From 55-13 sp037190145 (GTDB lineage: Bacteria > Armatimonadota > Fimbriimonadia > Fimbriimonadales > Fimbriimonadaceae): a DNA stretch of 64,000 nt. The stretch lies in assembly GCA_037190145.1 (NCBI GenBank), contig JBBCJU010000003.1:1-64000 (forward strand), given 5' to 3'. The notes under the pieces are model-generated. The model did not search any database. It had not been told where the DNA came from and saw nothing but the letters and a program-made list of their open reading frames with translations. The position numbers and the translations under genes were made by a program. Below, in pieces: positions 16,977 through 25,140 of the stretch; positions within the stretch are counted from its first letter, which is position 1, and every line of letters begins with the position of its first letter.

Positions 16977-17327
16977 ATGTCGAAAGCGGCGATTTTAGAG
17001 AGTGTCGTTCAGGATTGTAAGAAGACCGATTTGCCAACCATTTGGCCCGGCGACACCGTTAAGGTTAGTGTAAAGGTCCGTGAAGGCGGCAAAGAACGAA
17101 TTCAGATGTATGAAGGCGTGGTCATTGGCGTTAAGAACGGTGGCATCGCAGAAACCATTCAGGTTCGAAAGATTTCAAACGGAGTTGGTGTTGAGCGAAC
17201 GTTCCCCATCCACTCGCCAAACGTTGCAAAGATTGATGTAACTCGACGCGGTCGAGTTCGAAGAGCTAAGCTTTACTACCTTCGAGACAAGGTTGGTAAG
17301 GACGCACGAATCAAAGAGCGACGCTAA
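16977..17327 (+). CDS. rplS: 50S ribosomal protein L19
   Basis: A 116-residue L19, located at the 30S-50S interface. Recognisable segments are the IWPGDTVKVSVKVREGGKERIQMYEGVVIG stretch in pieces near residues 22-52, the family IRKISNGVGVERTFPIHSP stretch, and the final RRGRVRRAKLYYLRDKVGK. A trmD-rplS order is common, and lepB starts 6 bp after its stop, so the three are likely one transcript. Confidence 0.98.
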   Translation: MSKAAILESVVQDCKKTDLPTIWPGDTVKVSVKVREGGKERIQMYEGVVIGVKNGGIAETIQVRKISNGVGVERTFPIHSPNVAKIDVTRRGRVRRAKLYYLRDKVGKDARIKERR

Positions 17328-17333
17328 AAAACT

Positions 17334-18305
17334 GTGTGGCCAGTCTTCCTTGCCCAAGCTGAACCTACCGGCGGTCTCCGTGAATTTATCGATACGGTTG
17401 CACGGACACCGCTGAGTCAAGTCGTGGCATTTGTCGCAGCTTGCACGGTTATTCGACTGGCCCTTTTTCCTGTCTTAAAGAACACCCATTCACATCTTCG
17501 GACCGGTGGATACAAGACAGCCCGCTTCTTCAACGAGTTTCTGGACGCCATTATCTATGCAGGCGTCTTCGTTTTCCTAATCATACGACCCTTTGCGGTC
17601 CAGGCGTTTCTGATTCCTACGCCCTCCATGATCGATACGCTGTTAGTAAACGACTTTATCGTTGCAAACAAAGCGATCTATCGATACACAGACCCTAAAG
17701 TTCGCGACATCGTTGTCTTCAAGCCACCTACGGGGGCCACAAGCCAAGATCAGCAAGATGAGAATGGCGAAGTAAAGGTCGACTTTATCAAGCGTTGTCA
17801 AGGTGCTCCGGGCGATGTCGTGGAAGTACGCGGCGGACGGTTGTATAGGAATGGTCAAGTTGTGGACGAGCCTTATACCAAAGACCCTGAAATGAGGTTC
17901 GATTGGAAGCTTGTCAAGTACACCGGAGTCCGCAAAGAATGGGAGGGTAAGTACATTCCCGTCATTCTAGAAAACGGATTTGATTCATCGCCCAATTACA
18001 ACGTCGCTTCCGGAATTTCCAAAGAGTTTGCGGTCGGGGCAACCGATGCAGACAAGGAAACTAAAGAAGCTTGGGTCTTGAGCTGGAAAGATCGATCTAG
18101 CTTGAGCGACGAAGAGAAAACCGTCCTTAAAGAGTTGGAAGACCTAAAGCCTGCTCCGGTACCGCCTGGCTACTACTTGATGTTTGGCGATAACCGTAAC
18201 GGCTCCTTCGATAGCCGTGCTTGGGGATTGGTCCCGCGAGACAACATCATCGGTCGAAGCGAGATTATCTGGCTTCCAATCAACCGATGGCAAAAGACTC
18301 GTTAG
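17334..18305 (+). CDS. lepB: Signal peptidase I
   Basis: A type I (S26) signal peptidase, 323 residues, which removes signal peptides at the outer face of the inner membrane. The Ser nucleophile is Ser98 in IPTPSMIDTL and the general-base Lys is Lys153 in VDFIKRCQGAPGD. The late box GDNRNGSFDSRAWG is box E of the family. Two hydrophobic N-terminal segments (about 28-46 and 72-90) anchor it. Box D is followed by a roughly 80-residue insertion before the GDNR box. Translation starts with GTG, 6 bp after rplS. Many secreted proteins in this window would depend on it. Confidence 0.95.
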   Translation: MWPVFLAQAEPTGGLREFIDTVARTPLSQVVAFVAACTVIRLALFPVLKNTHSHLRTGGYKTARFFNEFLDAIIYAGVFVFLIIRPFAVQAFLIPTPSMIDTLLVNDFIVANKAIYRYTDPKVRDIVVFKPPTGATSQDQQDENGEVKVDFIKRCQGAPGDVVEVRGGRLYRNGQVVDEPYTKDPEMRFDWKLVKYTGVRKEWEGKYIPVILENGFDSSPNYNVASGISKEFAVGATDADKETKEAWVLSWKDRSSLSDEEKTVLKELEDLKPAPVPPGYYLMFGDNRNGSFDSRAWGLVPRDNIIGRSEIIWLPINRWQKTR

Positions 18306-18307
18306 AT

Positions 18308-18721
18308 TTACTTTAAAGTCAACAAGACTCCAGCGACAATAAGTAAACAGCCCAGACCCATTTTCAAGTCAATCTTCTCGCTGAGAAAGATGACTCCAAA
18401 AACTACGGCCAAAACAAAACTTAGTTTATCGATTGGAGCCACTACAGAGACTGGACCTCCTTGCAAAGCTCTGAAGTAGCAAAGCCAAGATAGCCAGGTT
18501 GCCAGTGCTGATAGGGCCAAGAATGCCCAGTTGCCCTTTGTCAGTTGACCAAATGAAACCTGCCGAGTAACAAGCGCCAGAGATATTGAGAATAAGAGTA
18601 CAAACCCTACTCTTATAACTAGCGCCACATTCGGAGGAACTCCGTCTACACCCTTCTTTGCCAGAACCGCAGTTATGCCCGCAAAACCTGCTGAAAGAAG
18701 TGCCCAAACTCTGAAATCCAC
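18308..18721 (-). CDS. Half-size EamA/DMT-family membrane protein
   Basis: A 137-residue membrane protein with four to five hydrophobic helices, matching a single EamA repeat rather than the usual tandem pair. The pattern ALLSAGFAGITAVLAKKGV, the central NWAFLALSALATWLSWLCYFRALQGGPVSVVAPIDKLSFVL segment in pieces, and the FLSEKI-x4-GLGCLLIVAGVLL ending are typical of the family. Single-domain forms are thought to work as dimers, exporting small metabolites. It converges with lepB with 2 bp between stops. Substrate unknown. Confidence 0.82.
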   Translation of the reverse strand: MDFRVWALLSAGFAGITAVLAKKGVDGVPPNVALVIRVGFVLLFSISLALVTRQVSFGQLTKGNWAFLALSALATWLSWLCYFRALQGGPVSVVAPIDKLSFVLAVVFGVIFLSEKIDLKMGLGCLLIVAGVLLTLK

Positions 18722-18775
18722 TATTTGAGGACGTCACAAACGTGAAGAAGGCATTAACGGGTTCAATGTAGATCA

Positions 18776-19264
18776 ATGCGATTTCTCGTCTTGATCATCA
18801 GCTTAATAATCTGTGCTTCTTGTACTAAGACAGAGGTAGCTGTGCAACCACCATCTGCCACCAAAAAAGAGGTGAATTATACCGTTGGCGGTTTGCTAGA
18901 TGGAAAGCTCGTCATCGCCGTAATCTCACGTGGGTCGAAGAACGTACCAGTGATCCTTGAAGACGACTATGCAGCGATGCTCGTTAACGAGGGAGATGCA
19001 AAAATTCCTAAGGCCAAGTATGTCCTGGCCGTCGCCAAAAAGAAGAAGGTGGTTTCTTTTACAGATGTCAGACAGTTTAAGCTCTCTGCGGATATTGAGG
19101 TCCCAAAAACATTTGAGCTACGTCCCTATGACGCCTGTACTACTAGCCTAAACTCTGGGCTTAGTGAAACAGAAAAGGAAGAGTTTGCAAAGGTGCTTAA
19201 GAAGCACTCAACTGCCAAACCATCACCTACCCACATTACTTGTTCTTGTGAATCAGTAGGCTAA
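18776..19264 (+). CDS. Putative lipoprotein, unknown function
   Basis: A 162-residue exported protein. The N-terminus (MRFLVLIISLIICASC) is a signal peptide ending in a cysteine at residue 16; the lipobox (ICASC) is weak at -3, so lipid attachment is likely but not certain. The mature part has a small beta-rich core, then CTTSLNSGLSETEKEEFAKVLKKH and a CSCESVG end with several cysteines. I do not recognise the family. It is divergent from the EamA-like gene and followed immediately by tRNA-Ile on the other strand. Confidence 0.65.
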   Translation: MRFLVLIISLIICASCTKTEVAVQPPSATKKEVNYTVGGLLDGKLVIAVISRGSKNVPVILEDDYAAMLVNEGDAKIPKAKYVLAVAKKKKVVSFTDVRQFKLSADIEVPKTFELRPYDACTTSLNSGLSETEKEEFAKVLKKHSTAKPSPTHITCSCESVG

Positions 19265-19266
19265 AT

Positions 19267-19342
19267 TGGTGGGCCCGGCGGGGATCGAACCCGCGACCAA
19301 GCGGTTATGAGCCGCACGCTCTAACCGCTGAGCTACAGGCCC
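19267..19342 (-). tRNA. tRNA-Ile (CAT, lysidine type)
   Basis: A minus-strand cloverleaf. The acceptor GGGCCTG pairs with CGGGCCC and is followed by an encoded ACCA. D stem GCTC/GAGC, anticodon loop CTCATAA (anticodon CAT), T arm CGCGGGTTCGATCCCCGC. The sequence closely follows E. coli ileX rather than elongator or initiator Met: the D arm AGCTCAGCGGTTAGAGC and the GCTTGGTCGC variable region match. It should therefore be the AUA-reading tRNA whose C34 is changed to lysidine by TilS. Position 27 faces 43 as T-T. The Ile assignment is by similarity. Confidence 0.93.
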
Positions 19343-19374
19343 CACCAACTCAATTATACCGATTCACTGGCTTT

Positions 19375-20118
19375 CTACTCCGAGGTTAGGTCGTGAAGAG
19401 GTCTTCCCTTTACACCCTTTGTGCTAAAAACTTTCTTCGGAAAATGATTAGTGGACGTCAGGATCACTTTTTGCCGCCATCTGGAAGTAGGGTCAATCGG
19501 CTTTACCCAAACCGAGTCTAAACTTGATAATCGCGTTTGATACGGAAGATGATCGAACTCAAGCTCCCAAACGGAGAGCTCTTCTACGCTTTCGTTTTTG
19601 GTTACAGTTACGCTTCCAAATTCATTGGAATCCCAGATGATAGAGTTCGGCGAGGCTCCCAATGAAATCGCACAACTTCCACTCAACCTATCCAGGAGAC
19701 TTGGCCCTTCCATTAGGAAAAACCATGGCGACGCGGCGGTTCCATCTGGTCCGATACTGTCGCTTTGTTCAGCCGGAAGATCGGATGCGTTTCTCAAGGT
19801 AAGTGATTCATCGCCAACATCTTCCAGAACCTTGTTTCCATCAGAGACAACTAGGATGGAAGCACCTTCTAAATCTCCAAATTCGACTCTCAACTTCTTG
19901 GCATCTCGCCATATCTCCATAGATGCGTTGGGAGTAAAACCACTCTCACTGGTCTCACGATGGGAACGTAGAATCAGGCCGTGGTATGCCTTTTCTTCAC
20001 TAATCTCAGCCAAGAAACTACGTAGCATGGCTTCTCCAGACCGATCAACTTTGGCTTTGACGCTATCGGCATTTTGACCTGCTAATGCCGCGATGGTTGC
20101 AAGAATAGATCCGATCAT
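19375..20118 (-). CDS. Secreted protein, LolA/DUF2092-like fold possible
   Basis: A 247-residue protein with a short N-terminal hydrophobic stretch (MIGSILATIAALAG) that may be a signal peptide. The body suggests a half-barrel of the LolA type: an early helix SGEAMLRSFLAEIS, then strands such as NASMEIWRDAKKLRVEFG, ASILVVSDGNKVLEDVGDE and WRQKVILTSTNHFPKKVFS. That pattern (helix, then 'used on its own substrate' strands with a late VD..T..P region) is what suggests the fold, but I cannot confirm it. It is divergent from the acyl-CoA dehydrogenase and downstream of nothing obvious. Confidence 0.55.
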   Translation of the reverse strand: MIGSILATIAALAGQNADSVKAKVDRSGEAMLRSFLAEISEEKAYHGLILRSHRETSESGFTPNASMEIWRDAKKLRVEFGDLEGASILVVSDGNKVLEDVGDESLTLRNASDLPAEQSDSIGPDGTAASPWFFLMEGPSLLDRLSGSCAISLGASPNSIIWDSNEFGSVTVTKNESVEELSVWELEFDHLPYQTRLSSLDSVWVKPIDPTSRWRQKVILTSTNHFPKKVFSTKGVKGRPLHDLTSE

Positions 20119-20183
20119 GGTGAATCCATTCTAGCTGCACAGTGAATATAATCTTGGGTACGACGACACCGTCGAGGAAGACG

Positions 20184-21764
20184 ATGCCCATTTCATCCAT
20201 CACCAACGCAACCGGCTGCGATTTTTTTTCATCCACTCCAGACTCAATTTTTACAGTTGAGCAGTTTCAGGGCGACGATGCCTTAATGATCCAAGCGGCA
20301 GAACAGTTCAGCCGTGGCGAAGTATTACCATTAGTCGAACGCCTTGACCACCAAGAAGACGGCTTGATGCCCTCCCTCATCCAAAAGGCTGGTGAACTTG
20401 GCTTTTGTGGGATTGACTCCCCGGAAACGTTTGGCGGGCTTGGACAATCGAAAAACCTTGCCGCTCGAATCCTGGAATACCTGTCTCTAAACGGTTCGTT
20501 TAGCGTGACGTATGGTATTACCAGCGGTATCAGCCAAGTTGGTCTCTCGCTGTTCGGCAATGAAAGCCAAAAAGCGAAGTACCTACCCTTATTGTCAACC
20601 GGAGAGTGGATGGGAGCCTATGCTCTTAGCGAACCCAATAGTGGAAGCGATGCTCTTTCTGTAACTACAAGGGCGGAGCAGCATGGCAACAAGTGGATTC
20701 TAAATGGCACCAAAATGTGGATCAGCAATGCCAAATGGGCTGATCTGTTCTTGGTTATGGCCAAGATTAACGGGGATCAGTTCAGCGCATTTCTTGTTGA
20801 AAAAGACTTTCCCGGAGTGAGTGTCAGCCGAGAGGAACATAAAATGGGCTTGAAAGGTTCTTCGACGGCTCGGCTTGTTCTAGAGAATGCTGAAGTTCCA
20901 CTCGAAAACCTTCTTTATGAACCAGGGCTTGGTCACCAAGTGGCCTTCAACGCCCTGAATCTTGGACGATTCAAGCTCTCTTCCATGTCCATTGGCCCGG
21001 CAAGGCATGCGATTGAAGTGGCGTCTGATTACGCGCAGGATCGTAAACAGTTTGGAAAATCCATTGCATCTTTTGGACTTATCGAGAAGAAGTTTGCGTT
21101 GATGGCGGCCCTGTTTTTTGCCGCTGAATCCATGATCTATCGAACCGGGGCCTTGATAGATTCCGCTTTCAGCCAGTTTGCTGGAGATATTGAAGGAAAT
21201 AAGCGAGCCGCCTCTGAGTTTGCAGTTGAGTGCTCGGCTTGTAAAGTTTTTTCCACTGAAGTTGAAGGTTGGATTGTGGATGAAGCTCTTCAAACTTATG
21301 GTGGATATGGCTTTACAGAAGAGTTCCCCATCGCCCGTATTTACCGAGATGCACGGGTCAGTAGAATCTATGAGGGTACCAACGAAATCAATCGAATCTT
21401 TTTGGCAGATAGATTGATCCGAAAAGCTAAAGAAGGGACCGCATCTTTGGAAGGGGTCGCCGATTCATTTGTCGCAGAACTGGCGGCAAAAGCTGTTCGG
21501 CTTTCCCTGAGTGGTCAAATAGAGATGGGAGCCCTTAGTGATCTCATCATGCTTCAATATGCTGAACAATCTGCCCGGATTCGGACACAACAGGTTGGCA
21601 ATCATACTGCCCTGCTTTATGAAGCCTTCCTCCCTTGGGTCAATGTTAGGGCTGCAGAGGCTTACCAAACCCTGTCTGGTGAATCGATTGTTTTGCCCCA
21701 ATGCGCTAAGCCCGAATATTCTGAAATTGCAAAGCTCCTGTATCAAAAGAAAAGCCCGTTATAG
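20184..21764 (+). CDS. Acyl-CoA dehydrogenase
   Basis: An FAD-dependent acyl-CoA dehydrogenase, about 526 residues from the chosen ATG. The FAD and substrate segments are present: YALSEPNSGSDALS (the flavin loop), WILNGTKMWISNA, and the DYAQDRKQFGKSIASFGLIEKK helix. The catalytic base is the Glu of RIYEGTNEINR. About 130 residues follow this site, longer than short-chain enzymes and similar to the VLCAD-like group. It should carry out the first oxidation of fatty acid beta-oxidation, passing electrons to ETF. GAGGA about 5 nt before the ATG at 20184 supports this start over an upstream GTG at 20142. No other beta-oxidation gene is adjacent. Confidence 0.92.
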   Translation: MPISSITNATGCDFFSSTPDSIFTVEQFQGDDALMIQAAEQFSRGEVLPLVERLDHQEDGLMPSLIQKAGELGFCGIDSPETFGGLGQSKNLAARILEYLSLNGSFSVTYGITSGISQVGLSLFGNESQKAKYLPLLSTGEWMGAYALSEPNSGSDALSVTTRAEQHGNKWILNGTKMWISNAKWADLFLVMAKINGDQFSAFLVEKDFPGVSVSREEHKMGLKGSSTARLVLENAEVPLENLLYEPGLGHQVAFNALNLGRFKLSSMSIGPARHAIEVASDYAQDRKQFGKSIASFGLIEKKFALMAALFFAAESMIYRTGALIDSAFSQFAGDIEGNKRAASEFAVECSACKVFSTEVEGWIVDEALQTYGGYGFTEEFPIARIYRDARVSRIYEGTNEINRIFLADRLIRKAKEGTASLEGVADSFVAELAAKAVRLSLSGQIEMGALSDLIMLQYAEQSARIRTQQVGNHTALLYEAFLPWVNVRAAEAYQTLSGESIVLPQCAKPEYSEIAKLLYQKKSPL

Positions 21765-21945
21765 ATCGTCGTTTGACCACTTTTCTTAACGATCCCTTAT
21801 AGGTGATAATGCATAGGACGATTTGGCAACGTTGCCGAATAGCCCTGCTCACAGGCGTCAGGGGGCTTTGCTCCCGGTCGCTTGAAAGCCCTACGCAATG
21901 CCCGCGTGGGATTTCGAACGAACGATTAATTTTTTGCGAGGAAAA
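21765..21945 (+). promoter_or_regulatory. glnA leader region
   Basis: A 180-bp gene-free leader. It has a GGGGGCTTTGCTCCC hairpin near 21860 and a GAGG site 5 nt before the glnA ATG. It does not match the glnA or DP1 glutamine riboswitch cores as far as I can see. It probably carries the glnA promoter. Confidence 0.35.
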
Positions 21946-23355
21946 ATGACCCCTAAAGACGCCGTCGCCTTCGTACAAGAAAACGAAGCTCAGATAGTTG
22001 ACATCCGGTTTACCGACCTGATGGGTACTTGGCAACACTTCAGCATGCCGGTTGGTCACTTCAGTGAAGACCACTTTACGGAGGGTCTACCCTTCGACGG
22101 CTCCAGCATCCGTGGCTTCCAAACCATCAATGAATCGGACATGCTACTCATTCCAGATCCATCCAGCATGTTTATGGATCCATTCACCGAGGTTGCTACC
22201 GCGGTTGTGATCTGTAAGATTGAGGATCCTCTGACTCGTCAACCTTATTCCAAGGACCCACGCTTCACGGCTGAGAAGGCCGAACAGTATCTGAAGTCAA
22301 CCGGTATTGGGGACACTGCATTCTTTGGCCCTGAGGCCGAATTCTTCGTGTTTGATCAGCTTCTTTTCAATGTAGACCCTCATAACAGTGGCTACAAGAT
22401 CAAGTCTGAAGAAGCCTACTGGACCTCTGGTGATGAGGATAGCTCCGGTTACACCATTAAGCCAAAGGGAGGCTACTTCCCTTGCGCTCCTGTGGATAAG
22501 CTTCAAGACCTCCGTACAGAAATGGTCCTTCATATGGAATCTGTTGGAATCACGGTCGAAATGCATCACCACGAGGTTGCAACCGCTGGTCAGTGCGAGA
22601 TCGACATGAAGTTCGATACCCTCACAAAGATTGCCGACCAGTTGATGAAGTACAAGTACATCGTCAAGCAAACCGCCTACCAACATGGTCTGTTCGCTAC
22701 CTTTATGCCGAAGCCTCTCTTTGGTGATAACGGCAGTGGAATGCACGTTCACCAATCCATTTGGAAGAACGGCGAAACCCAAATGTTCGACGAAGCCGGA
22801 TACGCTGCCCTCAGCGACACGGCTCGATGGTATATCGGTGGCCTCTTGAAGCACGCGCCCGCGCTTTTGGCCTTCTGCGCACCTTCCACCAACTCCTACC
22901 GGCGGCTGGTGCCTGGTTACGAGGCTCCGATTAACCTGATGTACTCCGCTCGAAACCGATCGGCTTGTGTCCGTATCCCAATGGTTAGCAAGTCGCCTAA
23001 GGCGAAGCGAGTTGAGTTCCGTGCGCCAGACCCCATGGCAAACCCATATCTTGCCTTCTCCGCGCTCCTGATGGCAGGTATCGATGGAATTCAAAACCGA
23101 ATAGAGCCACCTAAGCCTCTGGATAAGGACCTGTACGAACTTCCTCCTCTTGAGCGAGCAGGTATCGCACAAACCCCAGGGTCTCTCCGAGCCACTCTCC
23201 ATGCACTTCTAGAGGACCACGAGTTCTTGCTGAAGGGCGATGTATTTACCAAGGAACTCATCGAGAGCTATGTTGAATACAAACTTGTAAACGAGTGCGA
23301 TGCTGTCGATCTACGACCCCATCCGTACGAGTTCTACATGTACGCTGACGCCTAA
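21946..23355 (+). CDS. glnA: Glutamine synthetase type I
   Basis: GlnA joins glutamate and ammonia with ATP to make glutamine, as a dodecamer. Family segments are clear: DLMGTWQHFSMP near the start, LPFDGSSIRGF, the EAEFFVFD metal site, MEMHHHEVA-like HHHEVATAGQCE, the ATP motif KPLFGDNGSGMHVH, and NRSACVRIP. The DLYELPP segment keeps the tyrosine that is adenylylated in enteric GS, so control by an adenylyltransferase is possible. The ATG at 21946, with GAGG upstream, matches other GS starts; an in-frame ATG at 21898 would add 16 residues. hutH follows after a terminator-like hairpin, so assimilation and release of ammonia lie side by side. Confidence 0.97.
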   Translation: MTPKDAVAFVQENEAQIVDIRFTDLMGTWQHFSMPVGHFSEDHFTEGLPFDGSSIRGFQTINESDMLLIPDPSSMFMDPFTEVATAVVICKIEDPLTRQPYSKDPRFTAEKAEQYLKSTGIGDTAFFGPEAEFFVFDQLLFNVDPHNSGYKIKSEEAYWTSGDEDSSGYTIKPKGGYFPCAPVDKLQDLRTEMVLHMESVGITVEMHHHEVATAGQCEIDMKFDTLTKIADQLMKYKYIVKQTAYQHGLFATFMPKPLFGDNGSGMHVHQSIWKNGETQMFDEAGYAALSDTARWYIGGLLKHAPALLAFCAPSTNSYRRLVPGYEAPINLMYSARNRSACVRIPMVSKSPKAKRVEFRAPDPMANPYLAFSALLMAGIDGIQNRIEPPKPLDKDLYELPPLERAGIAQTPGSLRATLHALLEDHEFLLKGDVFTKELIESYVEYKLVNECDAVDLRPHPYEFYMYADA

Positions 23356-23365
23356 AGTCAGTTCC

Positions 23366-23394
23366 CTGCCCCTCCTCTCAACGAGTAGGGGCAG
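23366..23394 (+). terminator. Hairpin after glnA
   Basis: An 8-bp perfect stem (CTGCCCCT / AGGGGCAG) with a 13-nt loop, about 10 bp past the glnA stop, followed by a pyrimidine-rich run (TCCTCTCCC). It probably ends or thins transcription from glnA before hutH. Confidence 0.6.
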
Positions 23395-23433
23395 TCCTCT
23401 CCCAGTTTCTCCAAGTCGGTACACTTCCCGGCT

Positions 23434-24912
23434 GTGATAACCCTCGACCGGTCAGTGCTGACCTTGTCCCAAATTGAGTCTGTAGCTCATGGCTTTGCCC
23501 CTGTTTCAATTGCGCCGGCTACTTACGAGCGAGTTGAGGCCAGCCGAAAAGTTGTCGAGCAAATTCTGGACGAGCATCGGGTTGTCTATGGAGTGAACAC
23601 CGGTTTTGGTCGCCTCTCTGATGTCAAAATATCAGACGACGACCTGAAGATTCTCCAAATCAATCTTGTCCGCAGCCACTCCGTGGGAGTGGGTGAGCCA
23701 CTCTCTATTCCCGAGACAAGAGCCATGATGCTTCTGCGAGCCAATGTATTGGCGCAAGGCTACAGCGGAGCTAGGAGAGAGGCGCTTGATCTTCTGGTCG
23801 GGATGCTCAATGACCAAATTCACCCCATCATTCCTTCCCGAGGATCTGTTGGGGCCAGCGGCGATCTTGCTCCATTAGCTCACTTAGCGCTCGCCATGAT
23901 TGGTGAAGGCCCTTGCTGGGACAACAGAACCGTCGCAAACCCTCTCAACTTAGAAGCGAAAGAAGGTCTCGCACTTTTAAATGGCACTCAAGCCATCGGC
24001 GCGGTAGGTTCTCTCGCCCTTATCAGGGCTATGCAGTGCGCACATGTGGCCGATATTGCCGGGGCGATGACTCTTGAAGCCCTGCTGGGAACCCCAACTG
24101 CATTCGATCCTAGAATCCAAGACGCTCGCCCACATCCCGGGCAAATCCAAGTCGCCGCTCACCTTCGAAACCTCATGGAAGGCAGCGAGATTCGAGAATC
24201 TCATCGCGATAATGATCCTCGGGTGCAAGATGCCTACTGCCTGCGTTGTATGCCTCAGGTTCACGGTGCGGTGAGGGGCGCACTGGAGCATGTCCGCCAA
24301 GTTTTGGAGATCGAATCCGGCTCCGGCACCGACAATCCCCTAGTCTTCACAGATAACGGAGATGTTCTCTCAGGCGGAAACTTCCACGGCGCTCCGTTAG
24401 CCTATGCCCTGGACTACGCCGCCATCGTCCTCACCGACCTCCTCTCGATAAGCGAGCGCCGCATCGATCGGCTAGTCAACCCCGACACCAGCGAGGGCCT
24501 TCCCGCATTTCTCACCCGCCACCCAGGAACTTCCTCCGGCTTCATGATGGCGCACGTAACCGTTGCGGCCCTGTTGAACGAGTGCAAGGTTCTCTCCCAC
24601 CCCGCCAGCGTTGACAGTGTCCCGACTTCTGGCGGAAAAGAGGATCATGTTTCGATGGGGATGACCTCCGCGCTCAAGCTCCGCCAGATCGTGGCGAATG
24701 TGGAGCTCGGCCTGGCAATAGAGCTGCTCGCCGCAGCCGAGGGGCTGGAGTTCCGAAAGCCGTTGCACCCCGGCGATGGAGTTCAAAAGGCGTACCAAGC
24801 TGTCCGAGATATCGCAGAGCCCGTCCTAGTAGACCGCGCCCTCTCCCCTGATATTGAGGCCGTCGCCGGTGGAATTCGAGCCGGAGCCTTCACCCTTTCC
24901 CCCGAGCCGTGA
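23434..24912 (+). CDS. hutH: Histidine ammonia-lyase
   Basis: HutH, 492 residues, deaminates histidine to urocanate, the first step of histidine use. The self-forming MIO cofactor triad Ala-Ser-Gly is at residues 141-143 in GSVGASGDLAPLAH; YGVNTGFGRL near 52 and the later GTDNPLVF and GGNFHG segments are also family marks. Translation starts with GTG. The 3' half is clearly richer in G+C than the window average (37 of 60 bases in 24421-24480), a shift that continues through hutU. It is followed by a repeat array and then hutU. Confidence 0.97.
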   Translation: MITLDRSVLTLSQIESVAHGFAPVSIAPATYERVEASRKVVEQILDEHRVVYGVNTGFGRLSDVKISDDDLKILQINLVRSHSVGVGEPLSIPETRAMMLLRANVLAQGYSGARREALDLLVGMLNDQIHPIIPSRGSVGASGDLAPLAHLALAMIGEGPCWDNRTVANPLNLEAKEGLALLNGTQAIGAVGSLALIRAMQCAHVADIAGAMTLEALLGTPTAFDPRIQDARPHPGQIQVAAHLRNLMEGSEIRESHRDNDPRVQDAYCLRCMPQVHGAVRGALEHVRQVLEIESGSGTDNPLVFTDNGDVLSGGNFHGAPLAYALDYAAIVLTDLLSISERRIDRLVNPDTSEGLPAFLTRHPGTSSGFMMAHVTVAALLNECKVLSHPASVDSVPTSGGKEDHVSMGMTSALKLRQIVANVELGLAIELLAAAEGLEFRKPLHPGDGVQKAYQAVRDIAEPVLVDRALSPDIEAVAGGIRAGAFTLSPEP

Positions 24913-25140
24913 CAGCCGTCCCGCAAGGAATCGCGGACGTTTGTAGAGCTTTTCCGGAGGTCCCGGACCGCTTTTCGGGCGTTTTAAAATGATTTTCAAA
25001 CATCCGACAAGGACATTCAAACCCCTGATGTCTCCTCTCGACCTTCCGAAAACGATTTTCAAATGGCCGAGAAAGGGATTCAAGCATCAGAAACTCCTTC
25101 TCGAACACTCGAAAATCGCCGTCAAAGTAAACTCTGCGGC
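24913..25140. repeat. 21-bp-periodic degenerate tandem repeat array
   Basis: The hutH-hutU gap is filled by a degenerate array with 21-bp spacing between TTCAAA-like blocks. The clearest part is two adjacent 63-bp units, 24989-25051 and 25052-25114, which align without gaps with 41 of 63 positions identical. Each 63-bp unit itself divides into three 21-bp subunits sharing a TTC(A/G)A core. A weaker copy precedes (about 24925-24988) and part of one follows. Because 21 is a multiple of 3, frames stay open on both strands, and the apparent 72-residue minus ORF here (repeating FENRF / FENHF) is a by-product. Function unknown. Confidence 0.75.

Noticed and set aside
24890..25108. A 72-residue minus-strand ORF between hutH and hutU
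   Set aside because: Its repeating FEN-F pattern comes from the 21-bp DNA repeat, which keeps frames open on both strands.
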